This document shows positions 43,793 to 51,483 of a DNA stretch of 64,000 bases, in pieces. How positions within the stretch are numbered: the stretch's first letter is position 1; every line of letters starts with the position of its first letter. The notes below the pieces were generated by a model. That model worked only from the letters and a program-made list of their open reading frames with translations. It made no database searches and was not told the DNA's origin. This DNA comes from Bacillus pumilus (GTDB taxonomy: Bacteria > Bacillota > Bacilli > Bacillales > Bacillaceae). Position numbers and translations under genes: made by a program. The DNA is taken from positions 1,922,001-1,986,000 of the forward strand of contig NZ_LT906438.1 in NCBI RefSeq assembly GCF_900186955.1, given 5' to 3'.

Positions 43793-44761
43793 ATGACCAC
43801 ACATTCGTTTACGTCTATATATGGAGAGCATCAAGAAATGAAGCGTGCCATTCACCTGGCAAAGCAATTCACAAAGCACGAGCAGCCTGTCTTGATCACA
43901 GGAGACATTGGCACAGGCAAAACACGATTTGCCCATGAAATTGCTCATGCATCGGCTCCAAACGCTTCACTGACACATGTATATTGCCCCATGTTAGATG
44001 AAGATACCTTGCAGAAAGCCTTCACGGAAAAGACCCGTCAAATCCTTTATTTAGACGAAATCGCCGCATTAAGTATTCCTATGCAGCATCAGGTTGTTCG
44101 TTTTCTAGAAATCTCTCCTGCAACAAAAATCATTGCCACTTCGTCTTTATCAATAGAGGCATTGAGGGTTTCATCTACCTTTTTACCTGAGCTGTTTTAT
44201 CGCTTAAATGTTTTCCATTTGCCCTTGCCGTCATTAGCAGATCGAAAAACTGACATTCCTGTGTTAACAACTGCTTTCTTTCAGGAGCTGAGCATGGCGC
44301 CTGATATTGATCCAAGTGTTTGGGAAACCTTGCAGGAGTATCCGTTTGAAGGAAACGTACAGGAACTCAAAAATATCGTTCATTATGCTGCAGTCATTCT
44401 CGAGGGGCAAACGGTATTTTTACACCACCTGCCGCCTTTTGTGTTAACCCCTCTTTCGCCGGAGGTAAAAGGAAAAAAGGAAGATCATCAGCTCACACTA
44501 ATGGAAAAACAAGAGTTTGTTTTCCTGCTAGAAGCCATTAAATCTCTCAATGAGAAAGGTGAAGCAGCTAGCAGACGCATCTTGTCTGAATTAAGCAAGC
44601 AAGGCGACATCCCGCTGACCCCTCAGCAGGTGAGGAGCCGATTAGATGACCTTGAGAAAAAAGCATACGTGACGAAAGGAAAAGGCAGGGCCGGCACAAA
44701 GATTACACTTGAAGGTCTTTCATTCCTGAAGTCACTTGATGGTTATATACCGGTTCAATAA
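43793..44761 (+). CDS. yplP: AAA+ domain regulator YplP, lacking the sigma-54 contact loop
   Basis: A 322-aa protein with an enhancer-binding-protein-like AAA+ domain: LITGDIGTGKTRFAHEIA (Walker A), RQILYLDEIAAL (Walker B), FLPELFYRLNVFHLPLPSL, DRKTDIPVL and EGNVQELKNIVHYA. Between Walker A and B the segment is short and contains no GAFTGA loop, so activation of sigma-54 polymerase as in classical regulators is doubtful. The C-terminus is not a Fis helix-turn-helix but a winged-helix-like region (PQQVRSRLDDLEKKAYVTKGKG). B. subtilis YplP has been linked to cold adaptation. It is followed closely by yplQ. Confidence 0.85.
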   Translation: MTTHSFTSIYGEHQEMKRAIHLAKQFTKHEQPVLITGDIGTGKTRFAHEIAHASAPNASLTHVYCPMLDEDTLQKAFTEKTRQILYLDEIAALSIPMQHQVVRFLEISPATKIIATSSLSIEALRVSSTFLPELFYRLNVFHLPLPSLADRKTDIPVLTTAFFQELSMAPDIDPSVWETLQEYPFEGNVQELKNIVHYAAVILEGQTVFLHHLPPFVLTPLSPEVKGKKEDHQLTLMEKQEFVFLLEAIKSLNEKGEAASRRILSELSKQGDIPLTPQQVRSRLDDLEKKAYVTKGKGRAGTKITLEGLSFLKSLDGYIPVQ

Positions 44762-44775
44762 AAGGAGGACATCCA

Positions 44776-45414
44776 TTGTTTACTGTAAAAGAAGAAATTG
44801 CAAACGCCATTACACATGGCATTGGCGTTATTTTATCCATACCAGCCATTGTTTTTCTCGTGTTATTCGCTGTTCAATACGGCACTATCACAGAGATCGT
44901 GAGCTTTTCAATATTTGGGGCATCCATGCTGCTGCTCTATTTAAGCTCGACCTTGCTTCATAGCATTCGGCACAAAAAAACAAAAGATGTATTTGAAATC
45001 CTCGACCACTCGGCTATTTATGTATTGATTGCTGGTACCTATACGCCCTTTTTACTCGGACCATTAAAAGGCGCACTCGGCTATACGCTTCTTGCGATTG
45101 TATGGGCTCTTGCTGCTGGCGGAATTGTCTTTAAAATCTTTTTCGTCAAACGTTTTATCATTGTGTCCACCCTCGTTTATTTATTAATGGGCTGGATGAT
45201 TATCATTGCCATCAAACCACTTTACATTGGATTAACGGGCGCAGGATTTGGCCTCTTGCTGTTAGGCGGTCTATTGTATTCAGTCGGAACCATCTTTTAT
45301 ATTTGGCGGAAAATCCCCTATCATCATGCCATTTGGCACAGCTTTGTTCTCGGCGGCAGTGCATCAATGTTCTTCTGCATTCTCTTCTACTGTGTGAACA
45401 TTCCTGCTGCATGA
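44776..45414 (+). CDS. yplQ: Hemolysin III / PAQR-family membrane protein YplQ
   Basis: A 212-aa seven-helix membrane protein starting at TTG with AGGAGGACATCC upstream. PAQR landmarks are EEIANAITHGIGVILS, SSTLLHSIRHKK...LDHSAIYVLIAGTYTPF (Ser/His/Asp metal site) and IWHSFVLGGSASMFFCI (His). The family consists of zinc-dependent membrane hydrolase-like proteins; B. subtilis YplQ affects membrane fluidity or lipid homeostasis under cold. It lies 14 bp after yplP, forming an operon, and ends at a strong terminator. Confidence 0.9.
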   Translation: MFTVKEEIANAITHGIGVILSIPAIVFLVLFAVQYGTITEIVSFSIFGASMLLLYLSSTLLHSIRHKKTKDVFEILDHSAIYVLIAGTYTPFLLGPLKGALGYTLLAIVWALAAGGIVFKIFFVKRFIIVSTLVYLLMGWMIIIAIKPLYIGLTGAGFGLLLLGGLLYSVGTIFYIWRKIPYHHAIWHSFVLGGSASMFFCILFYCVNIPAA

Positions 45415-45452
45415 AAAAAACCAGCATCCGAAAGTGGATGCTGGTTTTTCTA
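45414..45452. terminator. Bidirectional terminator between yplQ and ypkP
   Basis: AAACCAGCATCC, loop GAAAGT, GGATGCTGGTTT with A/T runs on both sides (45414-45452). It overlaps the ypkP stop region. Confidence 0.87.
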
Positions 45453-46073
45453 TGCGCGCTTTTGGGCGTAATCGCTCATCATGACAGGTGCTTTAATATG
45501 AATATCAACATTAACAGGGCGCAGCCTTTTCACGACTTTCCCAGTTAATAGACGCTCCGTTCCACTTGTTTCAACCGGTACAAGCGGACAATCACAATCT
45601 TCAGCAAGTGCCTCTGCCATGTGACGATATGATTCCGAAAGCAATACACTCTGCCCCGATAAGATTCTTTCCTTTGCTTCTTCTAATAAGGCATCATCAG
45701 ATTGATTCTGATGAATAACCGCCATCTTCTTCAGCCATTGTTTTAAAATGGGATATCGAAAAAGATTCGGCTTTGCCATGAAAGCAAATGGTTTTTCAAG
45801 GTGACCAATCAATAATGTCGTTGTGACTGGATTCAGTGCCTGTGTGATATAAATAACGGGTCCATCTGGCAGCTTCTTTTGCTGGTGAATGGTCATAACT
45901 GATCCTGACTGGTCAATACATCCTCGGGCAAACCTTTTTGCATGCTCATGAATGAGATGCATTCGTTTCGTATAGGAAATGCGTGGATCAGTTAATTCAT
46001 GGGCATGCAAATGCCTCATACTTTTAAAAAAGGATACAACAACATAAAGCGTTAAAAACCAATAACGAAACAA
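45450..46073 (-). CDS. ypkP: Acyltransferase-like protein YpkP
   Basis: A 207-aa protein starting at TTG with AGGAGGAG upstream. The N-terminus is hydrophobic (WFLTLYVVVSFFKS). The rest follows the layout of PlsC-type acyltransferases (VIYITQALNPVTTTLLIGHLEKPFAFMAKPNLFRYPILKQW, then GQSVLLSESYR and PLVPVETSGTERLL), but the catalytic HX4D motif is not visible at the expected place. It may therefore be inactive or use different residues. It follows dfrA by 19 bp in a thyB-dfrA-ypkP unit, the same arrangement as in B. subtilis. Confidence 0.78.
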   Translation of the reverse strand: MFRYWFLTLYVVVSFFKSMRHLHAHELTDPRISYTKRMHLIHEHAKRFARGCIDQSGSVMTIHQQKKLPDGPVIYITQALNPVTTTLLIGHLEKPFAFMAKPNLFRYPILKQWLKKMAVIHQNQSDDALLEEAKERILSGQSVLLSESYRHMAEALAEDCDCPLVPVETSGTERLLTGKVVKRLRPVNVDIHIKAPVMMSDYAQKRA

Positions 46074-46092
46074 CCGTACTCCTCCTACTCAT

Positions 46093-46578
46093 TTATCCTT
46101 TTTTGTCATATACGACAAATTCATAATTGTAGGGGTTCTTTTCGTCACGATGGCCTTTTTTGCGTGATACAACCGTCCATTCGTTTTCATTGTAATCAGG
46201 AAAGTAGCGGTCTCCTTCAAACGCATGGTGAATATGCGTGATATATAGACGATCCGCATATGGCATCATTTCTTCATACAGCTTAGACCCGCCGATGATA
46301 AATAACTCGGTCTCGCTTTCCCCAATTGCCAAAATATCGGCAATGGAATGGACAACCTCGCATCCTTCTGCTTCAAAAGAAGAACTTGTTGTGAGCACGA
46401 TATTTCGGCGGTTAGGCAGCGCTCGTCCAATGGATTCAAACGTTTTTCTGCCCATGACAATCGTATGGCCGCCTGTGACCTTCTTAAAATACGCTAAATC
46501 AGCTGGTAAATGCCAAGGCATTTGATTATCTTGACCAATGACTCTGTCTTTTCCTGTCGCCACAATCATCGAAATCAT
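46093..46578 (-). CDS. dfrA: Dihydrofolate reductase
   Basis: A 161-aa enzyme reducing dihydrofolate to tetrahydrofolate with NADPH. Typical motifs are [25 protein letters not shown] (Asp/Trp of the folate site), [24 protein letters not shown], and [23 protein letters not shown]. It overlaps thyB by 4 bp, coupling it to thymidylate synthase, which generates its substrate. No trimethoprim-resistance substitution can be judged by eye. Confidence 0.97.
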   Translation of the reverse strand: MISMIVATGKDRVIGQDNQMPWHLPADLAYFKKVTGGHTIVMGRKTFESIGRALPNRRNIVLTTSSSFEAEGCEVVHSIADILAIGESETELFIIGGSKLYEEMMPYADRLYITHIHHAFEGDRYFPDYNENEWTVVSRKKGHRDEKNPYNYEFVVYDKKG

Positions 46579-47369
46579 ACACTGACTTCTCCTTTAATAT
46601 GCGGATGCGGATCATAGTTCTCAAGTACAAAATCATCGAACGTGAAATCGAAAATGCTCTTCACATCTCTTGTGATGCGAAGCTGCGGAAGCGTGCGTTC
46701 CTCGCGCTCTAGCTGCATTTTCACCTGCGGAAGATGATTCTGATAAATATGTGCATCTCCTAACGTATGAACAAACTCTCCTGGCTCAAGATTTGTGACT
46801 TTGGCAATCATCATCGTGAGAAGAGCATATGAAGCAATATTAAATGGCACGCCTAAAAAGATATCTGCCGATCTTTGATAAAGCTGGCAAGAAAGCTTCC
46901 CGTGTGATACGTAAAATTGAAACAGACAATGACATGGTGGCAGTGCCATTTGATCAATTTCAGCCGGGTTCCAAGCGCTGACGATCAGTCTTCTTGAATT
47001 CGGATTATGCTCGATATCGTGGATCAGCTTTGTGATCTGATCCACTGTCTCACCGTCCCCACTAGCCCAAGATCGCCACTGCGCTCCGTATACACGGCCC
47101 AGTTCGCCATTTTCATCTGCCCATTCGTTCCAAATACGGACACCATTTTCCTGAAGATATTTGACATTTGTATCACCTTTTAAAAACCACAGTAACTCAT
47201 GAATAATTGATTTCAGGTGCAATTTCTTTGTTGTTAACAGCGGAAATCCTTCCTGCAAATCAAATCTCATCTGGTAACCGAACGTGCTGATTGTACCTGT
47301 TCCCGTTCTGTCACCTTTTTCATCCCCGTGCTGTAATACATGACGGCATAACTCTTTGTATTGTTTCAT
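46575..47369 (-). CDS. thyB: Thymidylate synthase (ThyA type) ThyB
   Basis: A 264-aa enzyme making dTMP from dUMP and methylene-tetrahydrofolate. Start chosen at ATG 47369 ([12 protein letters not shown]), downstream of AAAGGATG and giving the expected length; a further ATG three codons upstream overlaps that site. Motifs are [43 protein letters not shown], the catalytic [12 protein letters not shown] (Cys) and [20 protein letters not shown]. subtilis also has the unrelated ThyA; only this one is in the window. Confidence 0.97.
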   Translation of the reverse strand: MKQYKELCRHVLQHGDEKGDRTGTGTISTFGYQMRFDLQEGFPLLTTKKLHLKSIIHELLWFLKGDTNVKYLQENGVRIWNEWADENGELGRVYGAQWRSWASGDGETVDQITKLIHDIEHNPNSRRLIVSAWNPAEIDQMALPPCHCLFQFYVSHGKLSCQLYQRSADIFLGVPFNIASYALLTMMIAKVTNLEPGEFVHTLGDAHIYQNHLPQVKMQLEREERTLPQLRITRDVKSIFDFTFDDFVLENYDPHPHIKGEVSV

Positions 47370-47433
47370 TTTTTTCATCCTTTATTTATGTTCTTGTTGT
47401 AGTTTACCTTATTTCCGCTTTTGTTTAAACACC

Positions 47434-47472
47434 AAAAAAACATGCCTGCATAATCATGAGCAGACATGTTTT
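47434..47472 (-). terminator. ypjQ terminator
   Basis: On the minus strand AAACATG.CTGC and GCAG.CATGTTT arms with one mismatch, then seven T (47434-47440). Confidence 0.75.
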
Positions 47473-47476
47473 TCTT

Positions 47477-48016
47477 TTATACTTGATTCACTCGATCCTG
47501 CTCTTCGTCCTTAATATCTTGGTGTGAGTGAGCAATACGGCTAGCTGCTGCTGCGGCAAGCGCGGCGACAAGATCATCAAGGAAGGTATGCACTTCACCT
47601 GGACGACCTTCATCTAATTCCTTGATAATACCAAATTTCTCTTTATCTAAATAACCGAAGTTGGTCAAGCCGATTGATCCATATACATTGACAATGGAAA
47701 GCGGAATAATCTCATCAATTCCATATAGCGGCTCATCTGTTTCAACTAAGTGCTGTAAAGGTTCTGGCAACAGCTTTTTTTCTGCCAGCTGATCAAGGGC
47801 AAGTCCTGTTAAAACCGCATGGACAATTTCCCTTTTATTCAACACTTTTTCAACATTTTCAATACAGACACTAAGTGGAAGGTTTGGATGATATTTTTCT
47901 TGAAGCTTTAGCACAATGTGTGCAATATCTTCAATTTTCACTCCGCGTTCGTTTAACATTCGTTTTGTAATCTGCACCATTTCGTTCATTGTATACTTTT
48001 TCAATTGGCATGACAT
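47477..48016 (-). CDS. ypjQ: YpjQ, phosphatidylglycerophosphatase A-family protein
   Basis: A 179-aa protein in the YutG/PgpA-like family: helical N-terminal region (MVQITKRMLNERGVKIEDIAHIVLKLQEKY), then LPEPLQHLVETDEPLYGIDEIIPLSIVNVYGSIGLTNFGYLDKE and LDDLVAALAAAAASRIAH. It is soluble, unlike canonical membrane PgpA. The start is uncertain: the ATG at 48016 directly abuts AAGGAG, and a TTG four codons in has better spacing. A phosphatase role is inferred from the family only. It follows ypjP by 6 bp. Confidence 0.83.
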   Translation of the reverse strand: MSCQLKKYTMNEMVQITKRMLNERGVKIEDIAHIVLKLQEKYHPNLPLSVCIENVEKVLNKREIVHAVLTGLALDQLAEKKLLPEPLQHLVETDEPLYGIDEIIPLSIVNVYGSIGLTNFGYLDKEKFGIIKELDEGRPGEVHTFLDDLVAALAAAAASRIAHSHQDIKDEEQDRVNQV

Positions 48017-48022
48017 CTCCTT

Positions 48023-48628
48023 CTAGTGGCTCATCCAGCTCGGCGGGGTGTTTTTGTCCCAGTAAATATTACCGAGTTCATGATGCGTCTGGAATCCATC
48101 TTCTGCTGTATGGTAGTGAAAGTTAAACCAATATCCGCTGTGTGGCGGCTGATCTCTTCTCACATGAAAACGGAGCAAATCTTCTCCAGTCTTCCGGTTG
48201 TAGATGTGAAAGATTTTTTCGCCATTTCCGCTTGAAGGCTGATCAGTTAACACAACATCTTGAAATTTTTCGTCATCTTTAAAATTTGTTAAAACATCGG
48301 TTAACACTTGTTCAATTTTCGGTTGAATCTCTTCTCTGTACTCGTCTTCAATGACAGGTGTGATTTTACGGCCGAATTTGAGAAATGACTGATTTTCTGC
48401 ACTTGATAGAACCTCTTCCTTATATTGCTCAAAGGGGTCTACCTGCTCTTTGCTTGCCTCTTGCGATCGTTCCCAGCCTGATGTATCATAAACCGCTGTA
48501 TAAGGCGTTTTATCAGGTGAAGAAAGTTCAGATGGCTTGTCTGTCATCAAAGCCGACGGAGGAGAAACCAAACCAAAAGTTGCAATGGTAAAGAGCGCAA
48601 CAAGCGTTTTTCTCATCCACATCTTCAT
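48023..48628 (-). CDS. ypjP: YpjP family protein, probable exported
   Basis: A 201-aa protein with an N-terminal signal-like segment (MWMRKTLVALFTIATFGLVSPPSALM) followed by a hydrophilic domain (YDTSGWERSQEASKEQVDPFEQYKEEVLS; FHVRRDQPPHSGYWFNFHYHTAEDGFQTHHELGNIYWDKNTPPSWMSH). The C-terminus is His/Trp-rich, suggesting metal or ligand binding. GGAAGGAA precedes the ATG. Adjacent to ypjQ as in B. subtilis. Function unknown. Confidence 0.83.
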   Translation of the reverse strand: MKMWMRKTLVALFTIATFGLVSPPSALMTDKPSELSSPDKTPYTAVYDTSGWERSQEASKEQVDPFEQYKEEVLSSAENQSFLKFGRKITPVIEDEYREEIQPKIEQVLTDVLTNFKDDEKFQDVVLTDQPSSGNGEKIFHIYNRKTGEDLLRFHVRRDQPPHSGYWFNFHYHTAEDGFQTHHELGNIYWDKNTPPSWMSH

Positions 48629-48781
48629 GATATCTAATTCCTTCCATAAGTTATCATACTGCTATTCTAGCATATAATGAATTTTCAGTCATTCAATTTG
48701 GTCACTGATTTGAGACTTTCTTTTTCATAATAAAACGTTTACAATGACAGTAATGGCAACTAAAATTTGGGAGGAATAGGT

Positions 48782-48856
48782 ATGCTTGAAGGCTTTTTCG
48801 TCACAGCTTCCTTGCTGACACTGTTTTATTTTGTCTATATGGAGATTACGGATTAA
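48782..48856 (+). CDS. 24-aa hydrophobic microprotein
   Basis: A tiny ORF, starting MLEGFFVTASLLTLFYFVYM and ending EITD, with a near-ideal ribosome site (GGGAGGAATAGGT before the ATG). Its stop is at 48854-48856, and an ideal terminator hairpin starts within that codon. It is essentially one short membrane helix with acidic ends. The tight terminator suggests a dedicated transcript. I recognise no family. The downstream terminator is the target of two mobile-element insertions. Confidence 0.6.
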   Translation: MLEGFFVTASLLTLFYFVYMEITD

Positions 48857-48877
48857 AAGCCCTTAGAGAGGGCTTTT
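48855..48877 (+). terminator. Terminator copy A (left duplication of the short element)
   Basis: AAGCCCTTAGAGAGGGCTT with two further A upstream and two T downstream. This perfect hairpin ends the 24-aa gene and abuts the left end of the 175-bp element at 48878. Confidence 0.85.
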
Positions 48878-49052
48878 CAGATTGTTGACAAAGGGCTAAA
48901 ATGATCTTGATTTTAGCCCTTTGTCTTCTTTTCAGCGTGATAGAAAACCTTTGAAGTCTAGGAAGGACGAGTACTGGCGCGGAGCGAATTTGACATTCGT
49001 GAGCACCAGCACGCAGGACTGACACCGAATGCGAGGGTTTGTCTACACGCTG
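48878..49052 (-). mobile_element. 175-bp non-autonomous terminator-targeting element (MITE-like), copy 2
   Basis: The inverted counterpart of 14136-14310, also 175 bp. Here both ends are well preserved: CAGATTGTTGACAAAGGG at the left and, read inward from the right, CAGCGTGTAGACAAACC. They form an imperfect terminal repeat of the type CAG..TGT.GACAAA. The ACAAAGGGCTAAAAT hairpin is at 48889-48925. The element is flanked on both sides by AAAAGCCC...GGGCTT terminator palindromes, interpreted as a ~21-23-bp target duplication. No coding capacity. Confidence 0.87.
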
Positions 49053-49073
49053 AAAAGCCCTTAGAGAGGGCTT
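49053..49073 (+). terminator. Terminator copy B (between the short element and the IS)
   Basis: Second copy of AAGCCCTTAGAGAGGGCTT (49055-49073) with AA before it. The T tract is interrupted because the IS begins at 49074. It serves as the right duplication of the short element and the left duplication of the IS. Confidence 0.82.
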
Positions 49074-50622
49074 CAGGCTGTCGAGAAAATCTCGACAGCT
49101 TTATTTTTTCCCTTAAAGTTTCCATTCCCCCGTTTTATAATAGAGAAAAGCATACTAAAGGAAGGTGTTTTTCTCATGTTCCACACTAGAAATTCTTCTC
49201 AGCACGAAGCCGAATTTGTATTGCTAGATCAACTGGTCGAAGAGGATCACCTGCTTCGTAAAATTGATCAGTACATTGACTTTTCATTTATCGTAGATAA
49301 AGTAAAACCGTATTATAGCGAGAATAAAGGTCGTCCTTCTCTTGATCCACTTATTTTATTCAAAATGATGTTTATCGGATACCTGTACGGTATCCGTTCT
49401 GAAAGACAACTTGAAAAAGAAATTTACTATAACATGGCGTATAGATGGTTTTTAGGTTTGAACATCAATGACCCCGTTCCCCACCACTCGACCATTAGCT
49501 GGAATCGTCGTACTCGATTCAAAGATACAACGATTTTTCAAGACATTTTCGACGAGATTGTGCTTCAAGCCATCAATCACGATATGGTTGGAGGGCGCGT
49601 CCTTTTTACTGATTCAACCCATCTTAAAGCGAATGCCAATAAACATAAATATACAAGAAAAACGATCGAACAAGATACTCAGAACTATATGAAAGAATTA
49701 GATGTAGCCGTCCAAGAAGATCGAGAGGTACACGGAAAAAAGCCCTTAAAGAAAAAAGAGGAGGTGAAAACAGAAAAAGACATTCGTCAAAGTAAAACTG
49801 ATCCTGAAAGTGGCTATCTTTATCGCGAAAACAAGCCAGAAGGCTTTTTCTACCTAGACCACCGTACAACGGATATGAAGCACAACATCATCACAGATGC
49901 CCATGTCACACCCGGCAATGTCCATGATTCCGTTCCATATCTTGATCGATTGGATCACCAAATCGCCCGATTTGGTTTTCAAGTAGAAGCTGTTGCCCTT
50001 GATTCTGGTTATTTGACAACCCCAATCTGTAAAGGTTTATCCGATCGCCGTATTTTTGGTGTCATCGCACATAGACGCTTTCATCCAACAAGAGGATTAT
50101 TTGAGAAGTGGAAATTTCAGTATGACTCTGAACATGATCACTACATATGCCCAAATGGTGAGAAGCTATTATATACAACAACTGATCGAAAAGGTTATCG
50201 GTTCTACAAATCAGACCCTAAAAAATGCGTATCGTGTCCTTTCCTAGAGAGCTGTACAAGGTCGAAAAATCATCAAAAAGTGATCTCAAGACATGTATGG
50301 GAAGAACATAAAGAAAAGATCAGACAAAATCGTCTGTCTGCTTCTGGAAAAGAGCTATATAAAAAAAGAAAAGAAAAAATAGAGCGAAGCTTTGCAGATT
50401 CAAAACAACTGCATGGGCTTCGCTACTGCCGGTTGAGGGGAAAACAAAATGTGAGTGAGCAAGTGCTTCTCACAGCTGCCTGTCAGAACATGAAGAAGAT
50501 TGCCACACACCTAGCGAAGCTAGGCTAGGTGTGTGGGAGGCCTTTTTCTTTAAATCTCATCCATCATCATTACGATGAAAATAAAAAAGATTGTAGAAAA
50601 ACATGAGTTTCTCTACAATCTG
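49074..50622 (+). mobile_element. Complete 1549-bp IS1182-like insertion sequence
   Basis: Contains one intact transposase gene and is flanked by identical 19-bp direct repeats (49055-49073 and 50623-50641), which are a whole terminator palindrome. The left end starts CAGGCTGTCGAGAAA and the right end, read inward, CAGATTGTAGAGAAA, an imperfect ~15-bp inverted repeat. Each end is also part of a local hairpin: GCTGTCGAGA/TCTCGACAGC on the left and AGATTGTAGA/TCTACAATCT on the right. No degradation is visible, so the copy may be recent or active. Confidence 0.88.
49176..50528 (+). CDS. IS1182-family DDE transposase
   Basis: A 450-aa transposase, complete. It has an N-terminal helical DNA-binding region (residues 1-120, VKPYYSENKGRPSLDPLILFKMMFIGYLYGIRSERQLEKEI) and DDE residues in VLFTDSTHLKANANK (first Asp, ~150), VEAVALDSGYLT (second Asp, ~280) and KEKIERSFADSKQLHGLRYCR (Glu, ~405). 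A Cys cluster (KKCVSCPFLESC) lies near 355-365, typical of IS1182-type enzymes. AAGGAAGG precedes the ATG. Family assignment is by recognised motif layout, not a search. Confidence 0.9.
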   Translation: MFHTRNSSQHEAEFVLLDQLVEEDHLLRKIDQYIDFSFIVDKVKPYYSENKGRPSLDPLILFKMMFIGYLYGIRSERQLEKEIYYNMAYRWFLGLNINDPVPHHSTISWNRRTRFKDTTIFQDIFDEIVLQAINHDMVGGRVLFTDSTHLKANANKHKYTRKTIEQDTQNYMKELDVAVQEDREVHGKKPLKKKEEVKTEKDIRQSKTDPESGYLYRENKPEGFFYLDHRTTDMKHNIITDAHVTPGNVHDSVPYLDRLDHQIARFGFQVEAVALDSGYLTTPICKGLSDRRIFGVIAHRRFHPTRGLFEKWKFQYDSEHDHYICPNGEKLLYTTTDRKGYRFYKSDPKKCVSCPFLESCTRSKNHQKVISRHVWEEHKEKIRQNRLSASGKELYKKRKEKIERSFADSKQLHGLRYCRLRGKQNVSEQVLLTAACQNMKKIATHLAKLG

Positions 50623-50646
50623 AAGCCCTTAGAGAGGGCTTTTTTC
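50623..50646. terminator. Terminator copy C (right duplication of the IS), overlapping the ypiP stop
   Basis: Third copy of AAGCCCTTAGAGAGGGCTT, followed by more T, so it retains a full plus-strand T tract. The ypiP stop codon (50629-50631, minus strand) and its last codons lie within this hairpin. Confidence 0.85.
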
Positions 50647-51417
50647 TTTCTCGATATACCCATAATGAAATTGGGCTGTTTTTCGTTTGATGACGTGAAA
50701 TTGGTAAGAGTCCGCTTTAAATCGTGTGCTTTTCCAATGATCTTTTAACACCACTCTTTTTCTTGCCACCCTTAATGCTTCTTGCACGGCTGCTTCGTGA
50801 TCAAAGTCGTGCTCTGCCGCATGACGTAGCGGCGCTATACTTGTAGATTCTTGGATCGTTTCCTCAAACATCGGATCAAAATAGACGATATCAAATGAAC
50901 AGTCAGGATACTTCTTTAGCTGCTCGATACTGTCTCCACTGATAACAGAAATCCGTTTCATCGCTTCATCAGCTTCCTCTATCCCCGTCTCCCATGTATT
51001 CAGTCCTTCTTTCACTAGTAACGCCGTAATGGGATTCTTTTCAATACCGACGACCCTTCCATTCCTGCCTGTCGCACAGCTTGCAGTAATCGCATCAGAC
51101 CCTAAGCCAAGTGTGCAATCTAAAAAGGAATCTCCCGGCTTTAGCTGTGCTGCTTCAATTAAAGGATCCTTTTCTTCGCGCAAGAGCCGCTTCACCCTGA
51201 ACATCGCTGAGCTTGGATGAAAGAAGAACTTTTCACCATTTGGCTGATACCATTCAAATCTTTCTTTTCCGACAACAAGGACATCTCCTCGTTTCATCGC
51301 AAGCTGCTTGACAGATTGTTTGCGTCTTTCTACATACTCACCATGTAAATCCTCTGCAAGAGCCTTCGCTGTTTCAATCGTTTGTTCATTTGCTCTAAAG
51401 CTTGTTGTAATGAGCAT
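50629..51417 (-). CDS. ypiP: SAM-dependent methyltransferase-like protein YpiP
   Basis: A 262-aa protein. The second half is a Rossmann methyltransferase: GDSFLDCTLGLGSDAITASCATG (motif I, ~105), VVGIEKNPITALLVKEGL, FDIVYFDPMFEETIQ (motif IV, D-P-M-F) and RVARKRVVLKDHW. The FDPMF motif resembles RsmJ/RsmD-like rRNA methyltransferases. The last codons (S-P-L-stop) are encoded by the terminator palindrome that the IS has duplicated, so the gene end is preserved despite the insertion. Name by synteny with B. subtilis. Confidence 0.85.
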   Translation of the reverse strand: MLITTSFRANEQTIETAKALAEDLHGEYVERRKQSVKQLAMKRGDVLVVGKERFEWYQPNGEKFFFHPSSAMFRVKRLLREEKDPLIEAAQLKPGDSFLDCTLGLGSDAITASCATGRNGRVVGIEKNPITALLVKEGLNTWETGIEEADEAMKRISVISGDSIEQLKKYPDCSFDIVYFDPMFEETIQESTSIAPLRHAAEHDFDHEAAVQEALRVARKRVVLKDHWKSTRFKADSYQFHVIKRKTAQFHYGYIEKEKSPL

Positions 51418-51439
51418 ATCGTTCCTCCATCATGATCAA

Positions 51440-51472
51440 GAAAAAATGCCCTGATCTAGTTACAGGGCATTT
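51440..51472 (-). terminator. brxA terminator
   Basis: AAATGCCCTG and CAGGGCATTT arms with a 9-nt loop; a T run follows on the minus strand. Confidence 0.85.
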
Positions 51473-51483
51473 CAACACGTGTA

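Noticed and set aside
48878..49052. Possibility that the 175-bp unit is a structured RNA gene or riboswitch
   Set aside because: Two inverted copies at unrelated loci, each flanked by target duplications and ending in transposon-like repeats, fit a mobile element better. A secondary RNA role is not excluded.
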